Assembly: GCF_038446665.1 (NCBI RefSeq)
Contig: NZ_CP151802.1
Coordinates: forward strand, 62,001-126,000
DNA from: Lysobacter sp. FW306-1B-D06B
GTDB taxonomy: Bacteria; Pseudomonadota; Gammaproteobacteria; Xanthomonadales; Xanthomonadaceae
DNA: 64,000 nucleotides
Direction: 5' to 3'
A model generated the notes under the pieces. The model made no database searches. It was not told the DNA's origin and saw nothing but the letters and a program-made list of their open reading frames with translations. The stretch's first letter is position 1, and every line of letters begins with the position of its first letter. Made by a program: the position numbers and the translations under genes. Of the stretch, positions 1 to 9,936 are shown piece after piece.

Positions 1-931
1 GCCCAAGGCAGTCGAGTCCCCCACCACGCCACCTTCGCCACCGTTCGGCCCGCGCCACTGGCCGATGTGGTTCGCGCTGGGCGTGATGTGCGTGGGCGCA
101 AGCCTCCCCTGGCCGGTGCAACGCGGGCTTGGCCGGATGATCGGCGCGGTCGCGTTGCGCGTGGCCGGTGCTCGACGTCGCGCGGCGCAGATCAACCTGG
201 CGCTGTGCTTTCCCGAAATGACACCGGGCGAACGCGAACGGCTCCTGCGCGAAAGCTTCCGCGACCTGGGCATCGGCTTCTTCGAATTCGCCCGCGCATG
301 GTGGGGTTCGGTCGAGCCGATGCGGCGCACGGTGCGCATCGAGGGCCTGGAGCAACTCGATGCGATCCGCGCGGAGGGCCGCGGCGTGCTGATGGTCTCG
401 GGCCACTTCATGACGCTGGAGATCTGCGGCCGCCTGATGTGCGACCACCTGCCGCTCACCGGCATGTACCGCCGCCACCGCAGCCCGGTGATGGAATGGG
501 CGGTCAAGCGCGGCCGCCTGCGCTATGCCAAGGCGATGTTCACCAACGACGAGATCCGCCCGGCCATCCGCCACCTCAAGCAAGGCGGCTTCCTGTGGTA
601 TGCGCCGGACCAGGACATGCGCGGCAAGGACACGGTGTTCGCGCCGTTCTTCGGCGTGCCGGCGGCGACGATCACCGCCACGCACCAGTTCTCGCGCCTG
701 AGCGGCTGCGCCGTGGTGCCGTTCTTCCATCGCCGCGAAGGTGCGCACTACGTGCTGCGCGTGGGCGCCCCGCTGGCGGAGTTCCCGTCCAGCGACGCGG
801 CCGTGGACAGCGCGCGCGTCAACGCGGCGATCGAGGCGATGGTGCGCGAAGCGCCGACGCAGTACCTGTGGATCCACCGCCGCTTCAAGCGCCGGCCGCC
901 GGGAATGAGCTCGCCCTACGCCAAGCCCTGA
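1..931 (+). CDS. LpxL/HtrB-family lipid A (lysophospholipid) acyltransferase, 5' end outside window
   Basis: Predicted inner-membrane acyltransferase that adds a secondary acyl chain to Kdo2-lipid A or a related lipid. The visible protein has the LpxL landmarks in order: CFPEMT near the start, the catalytic H-x4-E motif in SGHFMTLE, the GMYR motif, WYAPDQDMRGK, and the C-terminal WIHRRFKRRPPG. The frame stays open to base 1 and the codons before the first internal ATG (65) encode PRHWP, matching the PRYW found near residue 20 of E. coli HtrB, so the true start lies before the window and roughly 20 residues are missing. It converges on the O-antigen-ligase gene. Substrate and acyl chain cannot be told from sequence. 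Confidence 0.88.
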   Translation, partial: PKAVESPTTPPSPPFGPRHWPMWFALGVMCVGASLPWPVQRGLGRMIGAVALRVAGARRRAAQINLALCFPEMTPGERERLLRESFRDLGIGFFEFARAWWGSVEPMRRTVRIEGLEQLDAIRAEGRGVLMVSGHFMTLEICGRLMCDHLPLTGMYRRHRSPVMEWAVKRGRLRYAKAMFTNDEIRPAIRHLKQGGFLWYAPDQDMRGKDTVFAPFFGVPAATITATHQFSRLSGCAVVPFFHRREGAHYVLRVGAPLAEFPSSDAAVDSARVNAAIEAMVREAPTQYLWIHRRFKRRPPGMSSPYAKP

Positions 932-946
932 GGCGTCAGGAAGCCC

Positions 947-2257
947 TCATTCCCGCGCGAGCAGGCTGCCCGCGTACAGCGCCGCAAGCAGCAGCGTCAG
1001 CCCGCCCCAGAACGTCGAATAGAACGCCAGGTGCGTGTTGAACGGGAAGATGGTGACCACCAGTGCCCACATCGCCGGCCGCGCGCGCTCGCGCGCCGTT
1101 TCGTCGGCGAAACGCCATGCACGCCAGGCCAGCGCAACGCCGGCCAGCCACATCAGCATGCCGAACGCGCCCGTCTCGCTGAGGATTTCCAGCACGATCT
1201 GGTGCGCATGCAGCGCCGGGCCCACGCCCCAGATGGCGCGCTCGCCCGGCTCCGGATCGCAGGCCGGGAAGGCCTCGCGGAAGCCGCGCGCGCCGACGCC
1301 GTTGAACGGGTGCTCGCGCACCATGCAGCCGGCGGCGCTCCAGATGCGCGCGCGTCCCGACAGCGCGCTGTCCACGCCCTCCACGTCCGCGGTGAGCGCG
1401 TGCGCGGTGCGCGTGAAGCGATCGCGCACCTGCGGCACGCTGATGCTCAGCGTGCCCACCGCGATCGCACCGATGGCGAACACGCCGATCAGCTTCTTCC
1501 ACCCCACCAGGCGCCAGCCCGACAGCACCAGCGCGACGGCATAGGTGATCCATGAAGCGCGCGAACCGGCCAGCACCAGCACCACGCCCACCGCCGCCGC
1601 GGCCAGCAGCCAACCGACCGTGCCCAGACGCCGTCCGCCGGCGAACAAGAGGAAGGGCGACAGGCTGGCCAGCACCTGCCCGAGCTTCAGGTTGCACGGC
1701 CCCAGCACACCGCTGAGGCGGTCGGCGCCGGCGACTTCCTGCGGCGTGCACATGCCGTGGCCGCTGATGGCGCGCTTGATGGCGTCGATCCCGGAGAACA
1801 GCGGGCTCGATCCGCTCACCGCCTGTGCCAGCGCATCGAGCGTCCAGATGCCGACGATGATCGCCAGGCCGCCGAAGGTGATGCGCCGGCCGCGCGGATC
1901 GGCCACCGCCGAGGCGACCAGCCACAGGAAGGGCAGGTAGCGCAGATCGACCAGCGCTTCGCGCAGCGCGCGTGCCGGATCGATGGCGTCGATGGCGGAG
2001 ACCAGTTCCGGCGTCCAGTACGCGAAGAACAGCACGCTGGTCAGCGCCCAGGCCGGATTGCTCAGCAACTGCGCGCCGCCGCGGAAACGCGACAGCGCCA
2101 GGTGCACGATCGCCGCCAGCGCGCCGAGCACGAGCACACCTTCGGCATAGCCCGGCGCCGGCCACAGCGCGACGTAGGCCAGGATCCACGCCGGCGCCCA
2201 GCGCCAGCCGCGCACGCGCCGACCGGCCGGCGGCGTGGCGTCAGCGGCGGGGTTCAT
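947..2257 (-). CDS. O-antigen ligase family (WaaL/Wzy_C-like) membrane protein
   Basis: Polytopic inner-membrane protein of about 436 residues with roughly ten hydrophobic segments and a large periplasmic loop before the motif LHAHQIVLEILSETGAFG, the Wzy_C signature of O-antigen ligases and polymerases. Such enzymes transfer polymer from undecaprenyl carriers to lipid A-core or polymerise repeat units. I chose the ATG at 2257 because the protein then begins just before the first membrane segment; a longer reading would run through the glycosyltransferase in another frame. The start lies 17 bp inside the end of that upstream glycosyltransferase gene, suggesting coupled translation and a shared role in LPS or exopolysaccharide. 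Ligase versus polymerase is undecided. Confidence 0.82.
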   Translation of the reverse strand: MNPAADATPPAGRRVRGWRWAPAWILAYVALWPAPGYAEGVLVLGALAAIVHLALSRFRGGAQLLSNPAWALTSVLFFAYWTPELVSAIDAIDPARALREALVDLRYLPFLWLVASAVADPRGRRITFGGLAIIVGIWTLDALAQAVSGSSPLFSGIDAIKRAISGHGMCTPQEVAGADRLSGVLGPCNLKLGQVLASLSPFLLFAGGRRLGTVGWLLAAAAVGVVLVLAGSRASWITYAVALVLSGWRLVGWKKLIGVFAIGAIAVGTLSISVPQVRDRFTRTAHALTADVEGVDSALSGRARIWSAAGCMVREHPFNGVGARGFREAFPACDPEPGERAIWGVGPALHAHQIVLEILSETGAFGMLMWLAGVALAWRAWRFADETARERARPAMWALVVTIFPFNTHLAFYSTFWGGLTLLLAALYAGSLLARE

Positions 2258-3365
2258 CGACGAGCTCGGCGTAGACGGCAAGCGTGGCCTCCTGCATGTC
2301 GCGCAAGGAATGCGGAATCGTAGCCGGCGTGGCGACGGGATGCGTAAGAAGTTCGTAGCCGCCACGGTGCAGCGCGTCGATGTCGAACGGCGCCACCGCG
2401 CCTGCCGGTTGCCATTGCGCGAGCAGTTCGCCCACACCGCCATGCGCCCAGCCCAGCACCGGACGACCGACCGACCACGCCTCCAGCACCGTACGGCCGA
2501 ACGCCTCGGGCTTGCGCGAGAGCTGCAACACCAGGTCGCTGGCGGCGTAGGCGCGTGCGATGGCGTCGGTCGGTGCGGTGAAGGCCACCGCGTCGGCGAC
2601 GTGGAAGGTGTCGGCCTCGCGCTCGAGCTCGGCGATGTAGGCCTCGCGTCCCGGCTCGCGCGCACCGGGCAGCCACAGCCGCGCATCGAGCCCGTCCGCG
2701 CGCAGCCGCGCCAGCAGCACGAGTGCATCGGCGTGCCCCTTCAGGCGCGTGCCGCGGCCGGGCAGGAGCAGCAGCGGTCCGTCGCCGCCCAGCGCGGGAT
2801 GCAGGCCCGCGGCCCAGGCGCGCGCATCGCGATCGGGCATCGGCGCGCGCGGAAAGGTGCGCGGATCGATGCCGCGCGGGATCACGCGCAAGATCGAAGG
2901 ATCGGTCGCAGGGTACTGGCGCAGCACGTACTCACGCACGGTCTGCGACACGCAGATCACGCGCTCGCCGTGGGTCATCACCGCGCTGTAGCGCGACGGC
3001 GAGTTGAGCCCATGCACCGTCGTGACCCAGCGCGGCCGCGTCGCCTTGGGCAGGCTGCGCAGCGCCAACTCACCGACCCACGCCGGCAGGCGCGAGCGCG
3101 CATGCACGATGTCCACGCCTTCGCGCACGAACAATGCGCGCAGCGCGAGCGCATGGCGGAAGGTCAGCGGAGATTTGCGTCCCAGATCGAGGGCCACGTG
3201 CTCCGCGCCCAGGTCGACCAGGCGCGGCACCAGCCTTCCGGCCCTGGAGACGACGATCGCGCGATGGCCGGCCTCGACCAGCGCCTGGGCGATCTCAAGC
3301 GTCGAACGTTCGACGCCGCCCGAGTGCAGGGCCGGCAGCAGCTGGACAACGGTCAGCCGGCGCAT
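2241..3365 (-). CDS. GT4-family glycosyltransferase (LPS core/exopolysaccharide type)
   Basis: Cytoplasmic GT-B glycosyltransferase of 374 residues. The N-terminal Rossmann half opens with LTVVQLLPALHSGGVERS, the usual acceptor-domain start with a glycine-rich loop; the C-terminal half carries LLLPGRGTRLKG and the EX7E motif in EAFGRTVLEAW that binds the nucleotide-sugar donor. It sits between a small zinc-finger gene upstream and the O-antigen-ligase-like gene downstream (17-bp overlap), all on the minus strand, so an LPS core or surface polysaccharide role is likely. Sugar specificity cannot be read from the sequence. Confidence 0.88.
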   Translation of the reverse strand: MRRLTVVQLLPALHSGGVERSTLEIAQALVEAGHRAIVVSRAGRLVPRLVDLGAEHVALDLGRKSPLTFRHALALRALFVREGVDIVHARSRLPAWVGELALRSLPKATRPRWVTTVHGLNSPSRYSAVMTHGERVICVSQTVREYVLRQYPATDPSILRVIPRGIDPRTFPRAPMPDRDARAWAAGLHPALGGDGPLLLLPGRGTRLKGHADALVLLARLRADGLDARLWLPGAREPGREAYIAELEREADTFHVADAVAFTAPTDAIARAYAASDLVLQLSRKPEAFGRTVLEAWSVGRPVLGWAHGGVGELLAQWQPAGAVAPFDIDALHRGGYELLTHPVATPATIPHSLRDMQEATLAVYAELVDEPRR

Positions 3366-3398
3366 GCGTCGTCGCGAGTTGCGTCGGCAGGCGCGGGA

Positions 3399-3599
3399 TC
3401 AGTCTTGCAGGACGAAGTGCGAGCCGCAGTACGGGCACTGCACTTCCCCGCCATCGGCCTCGATCGGCAGGTACACGCGCGGATGCGAGTTCCACAGCGC
3501 CATCGACGGCAGCGGGCAGCTCAGCGGAAGGTCGGCGCGGTGCACGACGTAGCGCTGCTCGGCGTTGGCCTGGGTCGGGTGGGCGTTGGCTGCGGTCAT
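3399..3599 (-). CDS. CHCC-type zinc-finger domain protein
   Basis: Small soluble protein of 66 residues resembling the zf-CHCC domain also seen in mitochondrial NDUFS6. Candidate zinc ligands appear in the expected order: Cys in LSCPLP, His in NSHPRV, and the pair CPYC near the C-terminus followed by GSHFVLQD. Function in bacteria is not established. It ends 33 bp before the glycosyltransferase gene and probably heads that operon. Confidence 0.8.
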   Translation of the reverse strand: MTAANAHPTQANAEQRYVVHRADLPLSCPLPSMALWNSHPRVYLPIEADGGEVQCPYCGSHFVLQD

Positions 3600-3683
3600 G
3601 GGACGAAGGCTGTGGCGACGCGGGGCCGCAAGTTTACCAGTCCCGGCGCGAAGACCGGCTCGCCGCGTCGCGGCGGGCCGTGC

Positions 3684-4403
3684 TTATCCGGGCAGATCGA
3701 ACAGCAGGACCAGCGCGCGCTCGTCGCCGCGGCCCTGCAGGCGCAGCGTGCCGGACTCCTCGCGCAGGCCCAGGGCATCGCCGGCATCGAGCGGGCGCTC
3801 CTCGTTGGCGGTGACCTGCCCCAGCACCACCTGCGCCCAGTACAGGCGCGAGGCATCGAGTTCGAGCGCGGCCGTCTCGCCGCGATCCAGCCGGATTTGC
3901 AGCACGCGGGCGTCCTGCCGGATCGCCAGGCTGCCCTCGCGACCGTCGCCGGAGGCGAGCAGCGTCCAGCCGCGGGCATCCACGGGGACGGCCTCACGGC
4001 GGGCGTAGGCCGGTTCGTGGTTCAGCCGCGACGGCTGGATCCACATCTGCAACAGGTGCAACGGTTCGCTGGCCGAGGCGTTGCGCTCGGTGTGCTCGAC
4101 ACCGTGGCCGGCGCTGAGCCACTGCAACTCGCCGGCACGGACCGTGCCGTGGCCGCCGATCGCGTCCTCGTGCGCGAGTTCGCCGGAAACGACGAACGCC
4201 AGCAATTCCATGTTCGCGCCCCGAGTCGCGGGAAAACCGGCCCCGGGCGCGAGGCGATCCTCGTTCAGCACGCGCAGCGGGCCGAAGCCCATCCACGCCG
4301 GGTCGTAGTACCCGCCGAAGGAGAAGCCGTAGCGGCTCTCGGGCCGGCCGGCGGCGGCGTGGCCGCGTTCGCTGGAGGGACGCTGGAGGATCATCGAAAA
4401 CAC
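3684..4403 (-). CDS. Pirin-family protein with degenerate metal site
   Basis: Bicupin of about 237 residues of the YhhW/pirin family, some of which are quercetin dioxygenases. Recognisable blocks are FSFGGYYDP, FGPLRVLNEDR, SAGHGVEHTERN and LHLLQMWIQP. In most family members the first cupin has a His-x-His pair directly before the (D/N)ME(I/L) block; here the same place reads GFPATRGANMEL, with Thr and Gly at the two His positions. The second-half ligands H and E in EHTE are kept. Metal binding is therefore doubtful. The start is either GTG 4403 or ATG 4394; neither has a clear ribosome binding site, and ATG 4394 (MILQRPSS) fits the family better. Confidence 0.85.
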   Translation of the reverse strand: MFSMILQRPSSERGHAAAGRPESRYGFSFGGYYDPAWMGFGPLRVLNEDRLAPGAGFPATRGANMELLAFVVSGELAHEDAIGGHGTVRAGELQWLSAGHGVEHTERNASASEPLHLLQMWIQPSRLNHEPAYARREAVPVDARGWTLLASGDGREGSLAIRQDARVLQIRLDRGETAALELDASRLYWAQVVLGQVTANEERPLDAGDALGLREESGTLRLQGRGDERALVLLFDLPG

Positions 4404-4462
4404 AAAGGGCGGGAACCGGACGCGATTGTCCCTGTTCCCGCCCCGGATGTCCGCCCTGCCGC

Positions 4463-5044
4463 TTACTTCGCGGCCGGCACCACGGCTTCGGTGGTGATGC
4501 GCAGGGTGACGTTGTCGCTCACGTTCGGCGCGTACTTGTCCACACCGAAGTCGCTGCGCTTGATGGTGGTGGTGGCGTCGAAGCCCGCCGCGGCGCGCTT
4601 GGCCATCGGCTGCTCGCCGATCTTGTTGATGGTGGTGTCGAGCACGACCGGCTTGGTGATGCCCTTGATGGTCAGGTCACCGAATACGCGCAGCTTCTTG
4701 TCGCCGACGGCCTCGACCTTGGTGCTCTTGAAGGTGATGTTCGGGTGCTTCTCGGCGTCGAAGAAATCGGCGCTGCGCAGGTGTTCGTCGAACTTGGCGA
4801 CGTGCGAGTCCAGGCCCGACAGCGGCAGCGTCACTTCCACCTTCGAGGTGCCGACGTTGGTCGGATCGTAGGTGATGGAGCCGTCGACGTCGCCGAAGTT
4901 GGCGATCGGGTTGGAGAAGCCGAAGTGGCTCCAGCTGGCGACCACGGAGGTGTGGTTCGGATCGATCTTGTACGTGACCGGCGCGGCGAAGGCGGCGGTG
5001 CTGAGGGTCGCGAGGGTCGCGGCCAGGGCGATGCGCTTGAACAT
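4463..5044 (-). CDS. YceI-family periplasmic lipid-binding protein
   Basis: Secreted protein of 193 residues with a clear signal peptide ending AAFA-AP. The mature part is a YceI beta-barrel of the type that binds polyisoprenoids or amphiphiles: YKIDPNHTSVVASWSHFGFSN, then FDEHLRSADFFDAEKHPNITF, GDLTIKGITKPV and KRSDFGVDKY. Start at ATG 5044, with GGAGA about 8 nt upstream; a longer frame begins at 5161 but would put 39 unlikely residues before the signal peptide. It lies 40 bp after the nitroreductase gene on the same strand. Confidence 0.93.
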   Translation of the reverse strand: MFKRIALAATLATLSTAAFAAPVTYKIDPNHTSVVASWSHFGFSNPIANFGDVDGSITYDPTNVGTSKVEVTLPLSGLDSHVAKFDEHLRSADFFDAEKHPNITFKSTKVEAVGDKKLRVFGDLTIKGITKPVVLDTTINKIGEQPMAKRAAAGFDATTTIKRSDFGVDKYAPNVSDNVTLRITTEAVVPAAK

Positions 5045-5084
5045 GGGTGGTTCTCCGGTGAGGGTGGTCGGGCGAACTGCGTGG

Positions 5085-5684
5085 TTACTCGATCCGCGCC
5101 GCTTCGTCGAAAGACAGGCGCGGCGAACGGGGAAACAGCTTGGCCGTGTCGCCATGGCCAAGGTTGATGAGGAAGTTGGACTTGATCTTCGTGCCGGCGA
5201 AGAACGTCTGGTCGACGAGCGCGTTGTTGAAACCCGACATCGGACCGGTGTCCAGGCCCAGCGCGCGCGCGGCCATCAGCACGTAGGCGCCCTGCAGGCT
5301 GCCGTTGCGCAGTGCGATGGTGGTCAGCGCGTCCTCGGGCTTGGTGTCGAACCAGCCGCGCGCATCGGTGTGCGGGAACAGGTACGGCAGCTTCTCGTAG
5401 AAGCCCAGGTCGTAGGCGACGATGGCGGTGACCGGCGCGGCCATGGTCTTGGCGTAATTGCCTTCGTCCAGCGCCGGGCCGAGCTTGGCCTTGGCCTCCT
5501 TCGACTTCACGAACACCAGCCGCAGCGGCGACATGTTGGCGCTGGTCGGCCCCCACTTGGCCAGGTCGTAGAGCTGGCGCAGGGTCTCGTCGCTGACGTC
5601 GCCCTTGAGCTCGTTGTGCGTGCGGGCGGTGCGGAAGAGCTGGTCCAGCGCGGACTCGGGCAGCGGGTGCAGGGTGTGCGACAT
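5085..5684 (-). CDS. Nitroreductase-family malonic semialdehyde reductase (RutE/HadB type)
   Basis: FMN-dependent oxidoreductase of 199 residues, close in length and motifs to RutE, which reduces malonic semialdehyde (or an equivalent short enal) with NAD(P)H. Visible family motifs: [26 protein letters not shown], the loop [25 protein letters not shown] and FLINLGHGD. Start at ATG 5684 is supported by GGAG six bases upstream; an ATG four codons earlier (5696) lacks one. No other pyrimidine-degradation (rut) genes are nearby, so the physiological substrate is open. Confidence 0.87.
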   Translation of the reverse strand: MSHTLHPLPESALDQLFRTARTHNELKGDVSDETLRQLYDLAKWGPTSANMSPLRLVFVKSKEAKAKLGPALDEGNYAKTMAAPVTAIVAYDLGFYEKLPYLFPHTDARGWFDTKPEDALTTIALRNGSLQGAYVLMAARALGLDTGPMSGFNNALVDQTFFAGTKIKSNFLINLGHGDTAKLFPRSPRLSFDEAARIE

Positions 5685-5790
5685 CGTGTGCTCCATGGGA
5701 GACCGCGACATCGCCGCGGCCAAGGTTCGAGAGTGTAGAGTCTGGCACGTTCGCAACAGCCGACTGATCCAGAACGGATTAATCACAAAC

Positions 5791-6756
5791 GTGCAACGAA
5801 CAAGCCCCGATTACGCCCCCGACACCTGGACGCTGACCGACGGCCACGCCGGCAACGTGCGCCAGGCGCAGGCGCTGGCGGCGGTGCTGGGCGAACCGTT
5901 CCGCGCGTGGACGCTGGCCCCGCACAGGCCCTGGCGATGGTTCGCGCCGCGTGCGTGGCCGGGAGCGGACGGCGCGTTCGGCCCCACTTTCGAACAGGCG
6001 ATGCGGATGCCGCCGTCGCTGGCGATCGGTTGCGGCCGTCAGGCGGCCCTCGCCACGCGCCTGCTGCGCAAGCGCGGCGCGCGGGCGGTGCAGATCCTCG
6101 ATCCCCGCATGAGCACGCGCCATTGGGACCTCGTCATCGCGCCCGAGCACGACGGGCTGCGCGGCGACAACGTCATCACCGTGCTCGGCAGTCTGCATCC
6201 GGTGGACGACCTCTGGCTCGCGACGGGACGACACGCCTTTCCCGACCTGGGCACCCTGCCCGGCCCGCGCACCGCGCTGCTCGTCGGCGGCGACAGCGCG
6301 CACGCGCGCTTCGACGCGGGCGTGTACGAATCACTGCTGCACCACGTGGAGCGCGTGGCGCGCGACGAAGGCGGCAGCGTCATGGCCACCACCTCGCGCC
6401 GCACGCCGTCGGGCGTGAGCGCTGAAGTGCGCGAACGACTGCGCGGCATCCCCGGCATCGTCTGGACCGACAGCGCCGACGGCCAGAATCCCTATGCCGG
6501 CCTGCTCGCCTGGGCCGACCGCATCGTCTGCACGGCCGATTCGGTCAACATGCTTTCCGAAGCTGCGGCCACCTGGGCCCCGGTGTTCGTCGCCGGACAC
6601 GAGCGCGTCGAAGGCCGCCCGCGCCGTTTCGTCGATGCGCTGCTGCGCATGGACCGCATCCGCGTGCTGGGCGATGGGGCCGCTGCGTCCGACATCACGC
6701 CGCTGCGCGAGACCGCGCGCGTAGCCGCCGAGGTGCGGCAACGCATCGACGCATAA
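5791..6756 (+). CDS. ELM1-like (Mito_fiss_Elm1/DUF1022) family protein
   Basis: About 321 residues matching the bacterial homologues of plant ELM1: [15 protein letters not shown] at the N-terminus, [39 protein letters not shown], a glycosyltransferase-like [12 protein letters not shown], and [16 protein letters not shown] near the end. The fold resembles a GT-B glycosyltransferase, but the bacterial role is not settled; some relatives lie in lipid A or capsule loci. The start is uncertain: GTG 5791 precedes the first conserved block and no good Shine-Dalgarno is visible. It diverges from the nitroreductase gene and converges on glnE. Confidence 0.8.
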   Translation: MQRTSPDYAPDTWTLTDGHAGNVRQAQALAAVLGEPFRAWTLAPHRPWRWFAPRAWPGADGAFGPTFEQAMRMPPSLAIGCGRQAALATRLLRKRGARAVQILDPRMSTRHWDLVIAPEHDGLRGDNVITVLGSLHPVDDLWLATGRHAFPDLGTLPGPRTALLVGGDSAHARFDAGVYESLLHHVERVARDEGGSVMATTSRRTPSGVSAEVRERLRGIPGIVWTDSADGQNPYAGLLAWADRIVCTADSVNMLSEAAATWAPVFVAGHERVEGRPRRFVDALLRMDRIRVLGDGAAASDITPLRETARVAAEVRQRIDA

Positions 6757-6767
6757 CGCGGGCGAAC

Positions 6768-9596
6768 TCAGGCGTCGAACACCAGCCCATGCGCATGCGA
6801 GGCGGCGATGATCGCCGCGCGCGCCTGCGCGATGGCGTCGTTGATCGGCAGCCGGCGCGGACGGCGGTCGAGCGTGCACGCCAGTCCCGCATCGACAAAC
6901 ACGGCGTGCGCTTGCGTCAATCCGGCGACTTCCTCTTCGCTCAACCACCCGCTTTCGCCCAGCGCGTGGATGAGTTCGCGCGTATTGCGCGACGAAAGCC
7001 ACTGCGCGTGCCGTGCCGAATGCGCGAGCACGGCGTATTGCAGCAGGAACTCCAGATCAACCAGACCGCCCTCGCCCTGCTTGAGATCGAACGCTGCCGC
7101 GTCGCTGCGGTCGAGCTCGGCGCGCATGCGGCGGCGCATCGAGACCACGTCCTCGCACACGCGTTGCACGTCGCGTTCGCGCGAGAGCGTCTGCCGACGC
7201 ACGTCCTCCACGTCGGCGCCGAGCGATTCGTCGCCTGCCACGAACCGTGCGCGCACCAGCGCCTGATGCTCCCACGTCCATGCGCGCTCGCGCTGGTAGT
7301 CGCGATAGCTCGCCAGGCTCGACACGAGCAGTCCTTTCGCGCCGTCCGGACGCAGGCGGACGTCGACGTCGTACAGGCGACCGGCGCCGGTCACCGCGCC
7401 CAGCAACGCGACGACCTTCTGCGCCACGCGCGCGAACCAGCGCGTGGCTTCGAGTGGGCGCGCACCATCGGAATGCGCGTGCTCACCGCCGGGCGAATCG
7501 TAGATGAAGACCAGGTCCAGGTCCGAACCGAAACCCAGTTCCTCGCCGCCGAGACTGCCGTAGCCGATCACCGCGAAGCGCGCGCCGGGCACGCGACCGT
7601 GCGCGCCGGCGACTTCGTGCTCGGCCAGGCGCAGCACGCGCATCACCACGCCGTCTGCCAGCCACGCGAGCTGGCGCGCGCCGTCCGCGGCCGACAGGCG
7701 TCCGTCGCGCACCGCCATGGCGATGCGGAAGCTCAGCGCCTGGCGGACTTCGTTTAGCGCCTGCAGGACCGCCTCGGCATCGTCGTCGTCATCGCGTGCG
7801 ACGTCCGCGCAGGCGGCGTGCAGTTCGTCGCGTCCCGGCAGCGGTCCGGCGACGCGCGCGTCGAGCAGTTCGTCGAGCAGTAACGGATACGAGGCGAGGC
7901 GTTCGGCCAGCAGCGCGCTGTGCGTCACCACTTCCACGAGGCGTGCAAGCGCAACGGGCTGTTCGTCCAGCAGGGCGAGGTACGCGCTGCGTCGCAGCAC
8001 GTTGTGCAGCAGCGCCAGCAGGCGCCGCAGCGCGAGCATCGGCTCGCTCGACGCGGCCGCGGCCTGCAAGAGCGACGGCAGCACGCGATCCAGGCGCGCG
8101 CGTGCGTTGTCCGACAGGCCGCGCACGCCGGGGCTTCGCGCGAAGTCGCGCAGCGCCGCGTCGGCGTTTCCGGCTTCGATGAAACCGGCATCGGCCAGCG
8201 CTTCGCTGTCGCTGCCGTCGGGCAGTGCGTGCCAGTAGCGGGTCAGCGCGTCGGGCGCGTTGCGGCGACGGCGCGGCGTGAGCAGCGCCTCGAACTCGGC
8301 GGTGACGCGCGCACGCTGCGCATCCAGTGCTTCGCGCAGCCCGCTCCAATCGGCGTAGCCCAGCGACGCGGCGATGCGGTCGCGATCTTCCTCGCGTTCG
8401 GGCAGCGCATGCGTCTGCGCATCGCGGAGCATCTGCAGGCGATTCTCCAGGCCGCGCAGGAAGCGGTAAGCGGTGGCGAGCATGTCGCCCGCCTCGACGC
8501 TCATCTGTCGCGCCTCCATCAGCGCGGCGAGCGAGGGCAGCAGCCGGCGATCGCGCAGGCTGGGTTCGCGACCGCCGTAGATGAGCTGCAAGGCCTGCAC
8601 CAGGAATTCGATCTCGCGAATGCCGCCGGGCCCGCGCTTGATGTCATCGGCCAGCTCCTTGCGCGCGACTTCCGCGCTGATCGCCGCCTTCATGCCGCGC
8701 AGGCCGTCGAGCGCGCCGAAATCCAGGTAGCGGCGATAGACGAACGGTCGCAGGCTCTCAAGGAAGCGTTCGCCCGCGGCGGCGTCACCGGCGACGGGCC
8801 GCGCCTTCTGCCACGCGTAGCGCTCCCAGTCGCGGCCTTCGCGCTGAAAGTACTGCTCCATCGCGGTGAACGACCACGCCACCCGGCCCGCGTTGCCGTA
8901 GGGACGCAAGCGCAGATCGACGCGGTGGCAGAAGCCGTCGACGGTCAGCTCGTCGAGCAGCTTCGCCAGTTGCTGGCCCAGACGCGCGAAGTAGTGCTCG
9001 GCATCGAGCGGGCGCGCGCCGTCGGACTCGCCGTCGTGCTCGTAGGTGTAGACCAGGTCGACGTCGGAACTGAAGTTGAGTTCGCCACCGCCCAACTTGC
9101 CCAGCCCGAACACGACCAGGCGCTGCGGTACGCCATCGCGATCACGCACGAGGCCGTGGCGTTGTGCGAACTCCTGCTCGATCGCGGCGAGCGCGATCTG
9201 CAGGCAGCGTTCGGCCAGATGCGTGCTGCCGGCGAGCGTGCCGTCGACATCGTCCAGGCCCAGCACGTCGCGCCAGATCAGGCGCGTGGAGCCGGCGGCG
9301 CGATAGCGGCGCAGCAATGCCGGCCAGTCGGCGCGGTTGATGGCGTCGAGCACCGGCTCCTCGAGCGGCTGCGCGCCGTCGTCGTGCAGCAGGCGTTCGA
9401 GCAGGGCCGGCTGGCGCGCGAGGGTGTCGATGGCGAAGTCGCTGGCGATGGCGACGCGCTCGATGCGTGCGATCGCGTGCGGATCGGACAACCGTCCGTC
9501 CTGCCCGGGCAGCGCCGCGCGCAAGCGCGCGAGCGCGCGTGCCAGCAATGGCTCGAACTGGACGGAATGCGAGGGAGACGTTGCGGTGAGGATCAT
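6768..9596 (-). CDS. glnE: Bifunctional glutamine synthetase adenylyltransferase/deadenylase
   Basis: GlnE of 942 residues (E. coli 946). It adds or removes AMP on glutamine synthetase under PII control. Both nucleotidyltransferase domains are present: N-terminal [20 protein letters not shown] (deadenylase side) and C-terminal [20 protein letters not shown], each with the paired acidic residues. [12 protein letters not shown] and [12 protein letters not shown] are the linked family motifs of the two halves. Start at ATG 9596 (MILTATSPS) gives the family length; a longer reading to 9851 would run through the upstream terminator. Complete and intact. Confidence 0.97.
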   Translation of the reverse strand: MILTATSPSHSVQFEPLLARALARLRAALPGQDGRLSDPHAIARIERVAIASDFAIDTLARQPALLERLLHDDGAQPLEEPVLDAINRADWPALLRRYRAAGSTRLIWRDVLGLDDVDGTLAGSTHLAERCLQIALAAIEQEFAQRHGLVRDRDGVPQRLVVFGLGKLGGGELNFSSDVDLVYTYEHDGESDGARPLDAEHYFARLGQQLAKLLDELTVDGFCHRVDLRLRPYGNAGRVAWSFTAMEQYFQREGRDWERYAWQKARPVAGDAAAGERFLESLRPFVYRRYLDFGALDGLRGMKAAISAEVARKELADDIKRGPGGIREIEFLVQALQLIYGGREPSLRDRRLLPSLAALMEARQMSVEAGDMLATAYRFLRGLENRLQMLRDAQTHALPEREEDRDRIAASLGYADWSGLREALDAQRARVTAEFEALLTPRRRRNAPDALTRYWHALPDGSDSEALADAGFIEAGNADAALRDFARSPGVRGLSDNARARLDRVLPSLLQAAAASSEPMLALRRLLALLHNVLRRSAYLALLDEQPVALARLVEVVTHSALLAERLASYPLLLDELLDARVAGPLPGRDELHAACADVARDDDDDAEAVLQALNEVRQALSFRIAMAVRDGRLSAADGARQLAWLADGVVMRVLRLAEHEVAGAHGRVPGARFAVIGYGSLGGEELGFGSDLDLVFIYDSPGGEHAHSDGARPLEATRWFARVAQKVVALLGAVTGAGRLYDVDVRLRPDGAKGLLVSSLASYRDYQRERAWTWEHQALVRARFVAGDESLGADVEDVRRQTLSRERDVQRVCEDVVSMRRRMRAELDRSDAAAFDLKQGEGGLVDLEFLLQYAVLAHSARHAQWLSSRNTRELIHALGESGWLSEEEVAGLTQAHAVFVDAGLACTLDRRPRRLPINDAIAQARAAIIAASHAHGLVFDA

Positions 9597-9936
9597 CGCG
9601 CCGATTCTGTCATGCGGCCCGTGCCAGCCCGCGCTTGCGGCAGACACCGTGCCAGCGCGCGACGACGAGACCTTTTCGCTGCGCGCCGCGGGATTCCAGC
9701 GAACGGGCAAATAAAAAGCCCGCCCCGGTCGAACCGGTTGCGGGCCTGCTCCCTCCCCCACGTCGGGATGCAGGGCGATCGTGAAGGAAGCGTTAGGGGG
9801 TTTGCACGCTGCACTGCAAAATAGAACTCTGCGGTTCAAAATGCATGCCAATCAGACCTTTACAATCATCCCTGTTCAGGTATGGAAGAGGCCTGGGCCC
9901 GGACGCGATGAGCCCGGGAAGGACGGATCGGCGCCG
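9597..9936. other. Intergenic region with minus-strand terminator; possible small transcript
   Basis: 340 bp between the glnE start and the end of the 2OG-oxygenase gene. I see no convincing protein gene. A strong minus-strand terminator sits at 9711-9745, almost 200 bp past the stop of the upstream minus-strand gene, so the upstream transcript has a long 3' tail or a separate small RNA is made here. The stretch 9790-9880 is more AT-rich than its surroundings. Confidence 0.5.
9711..9745 (-). terminator. Rho-independent terminator (minus strand)
   Basis: On the minus strand a GC stem (GCCCGC paired with GCGGGC, with an inner CCGGT/ACCGG pairing) is followed by TTTTTAT. It would end a transcript coming from the 2OG-oxygenase gene or from within the 9746-9936 gap. 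Confidence 0.8.

Noticed and set aside
2235..4871. 878-codon plus-strand open frame over the glycosyltransferase, zinc-finger and pirin genes
   Set aside because: Antisense shadow of several well-supported minus-strand genes; composition is Arg/Gly/His-rich with no domain.
7920..9824. 634-codon plus-strand frame opposite glnE
   Set aside because: Shadow of the conserved glnE reading frame.
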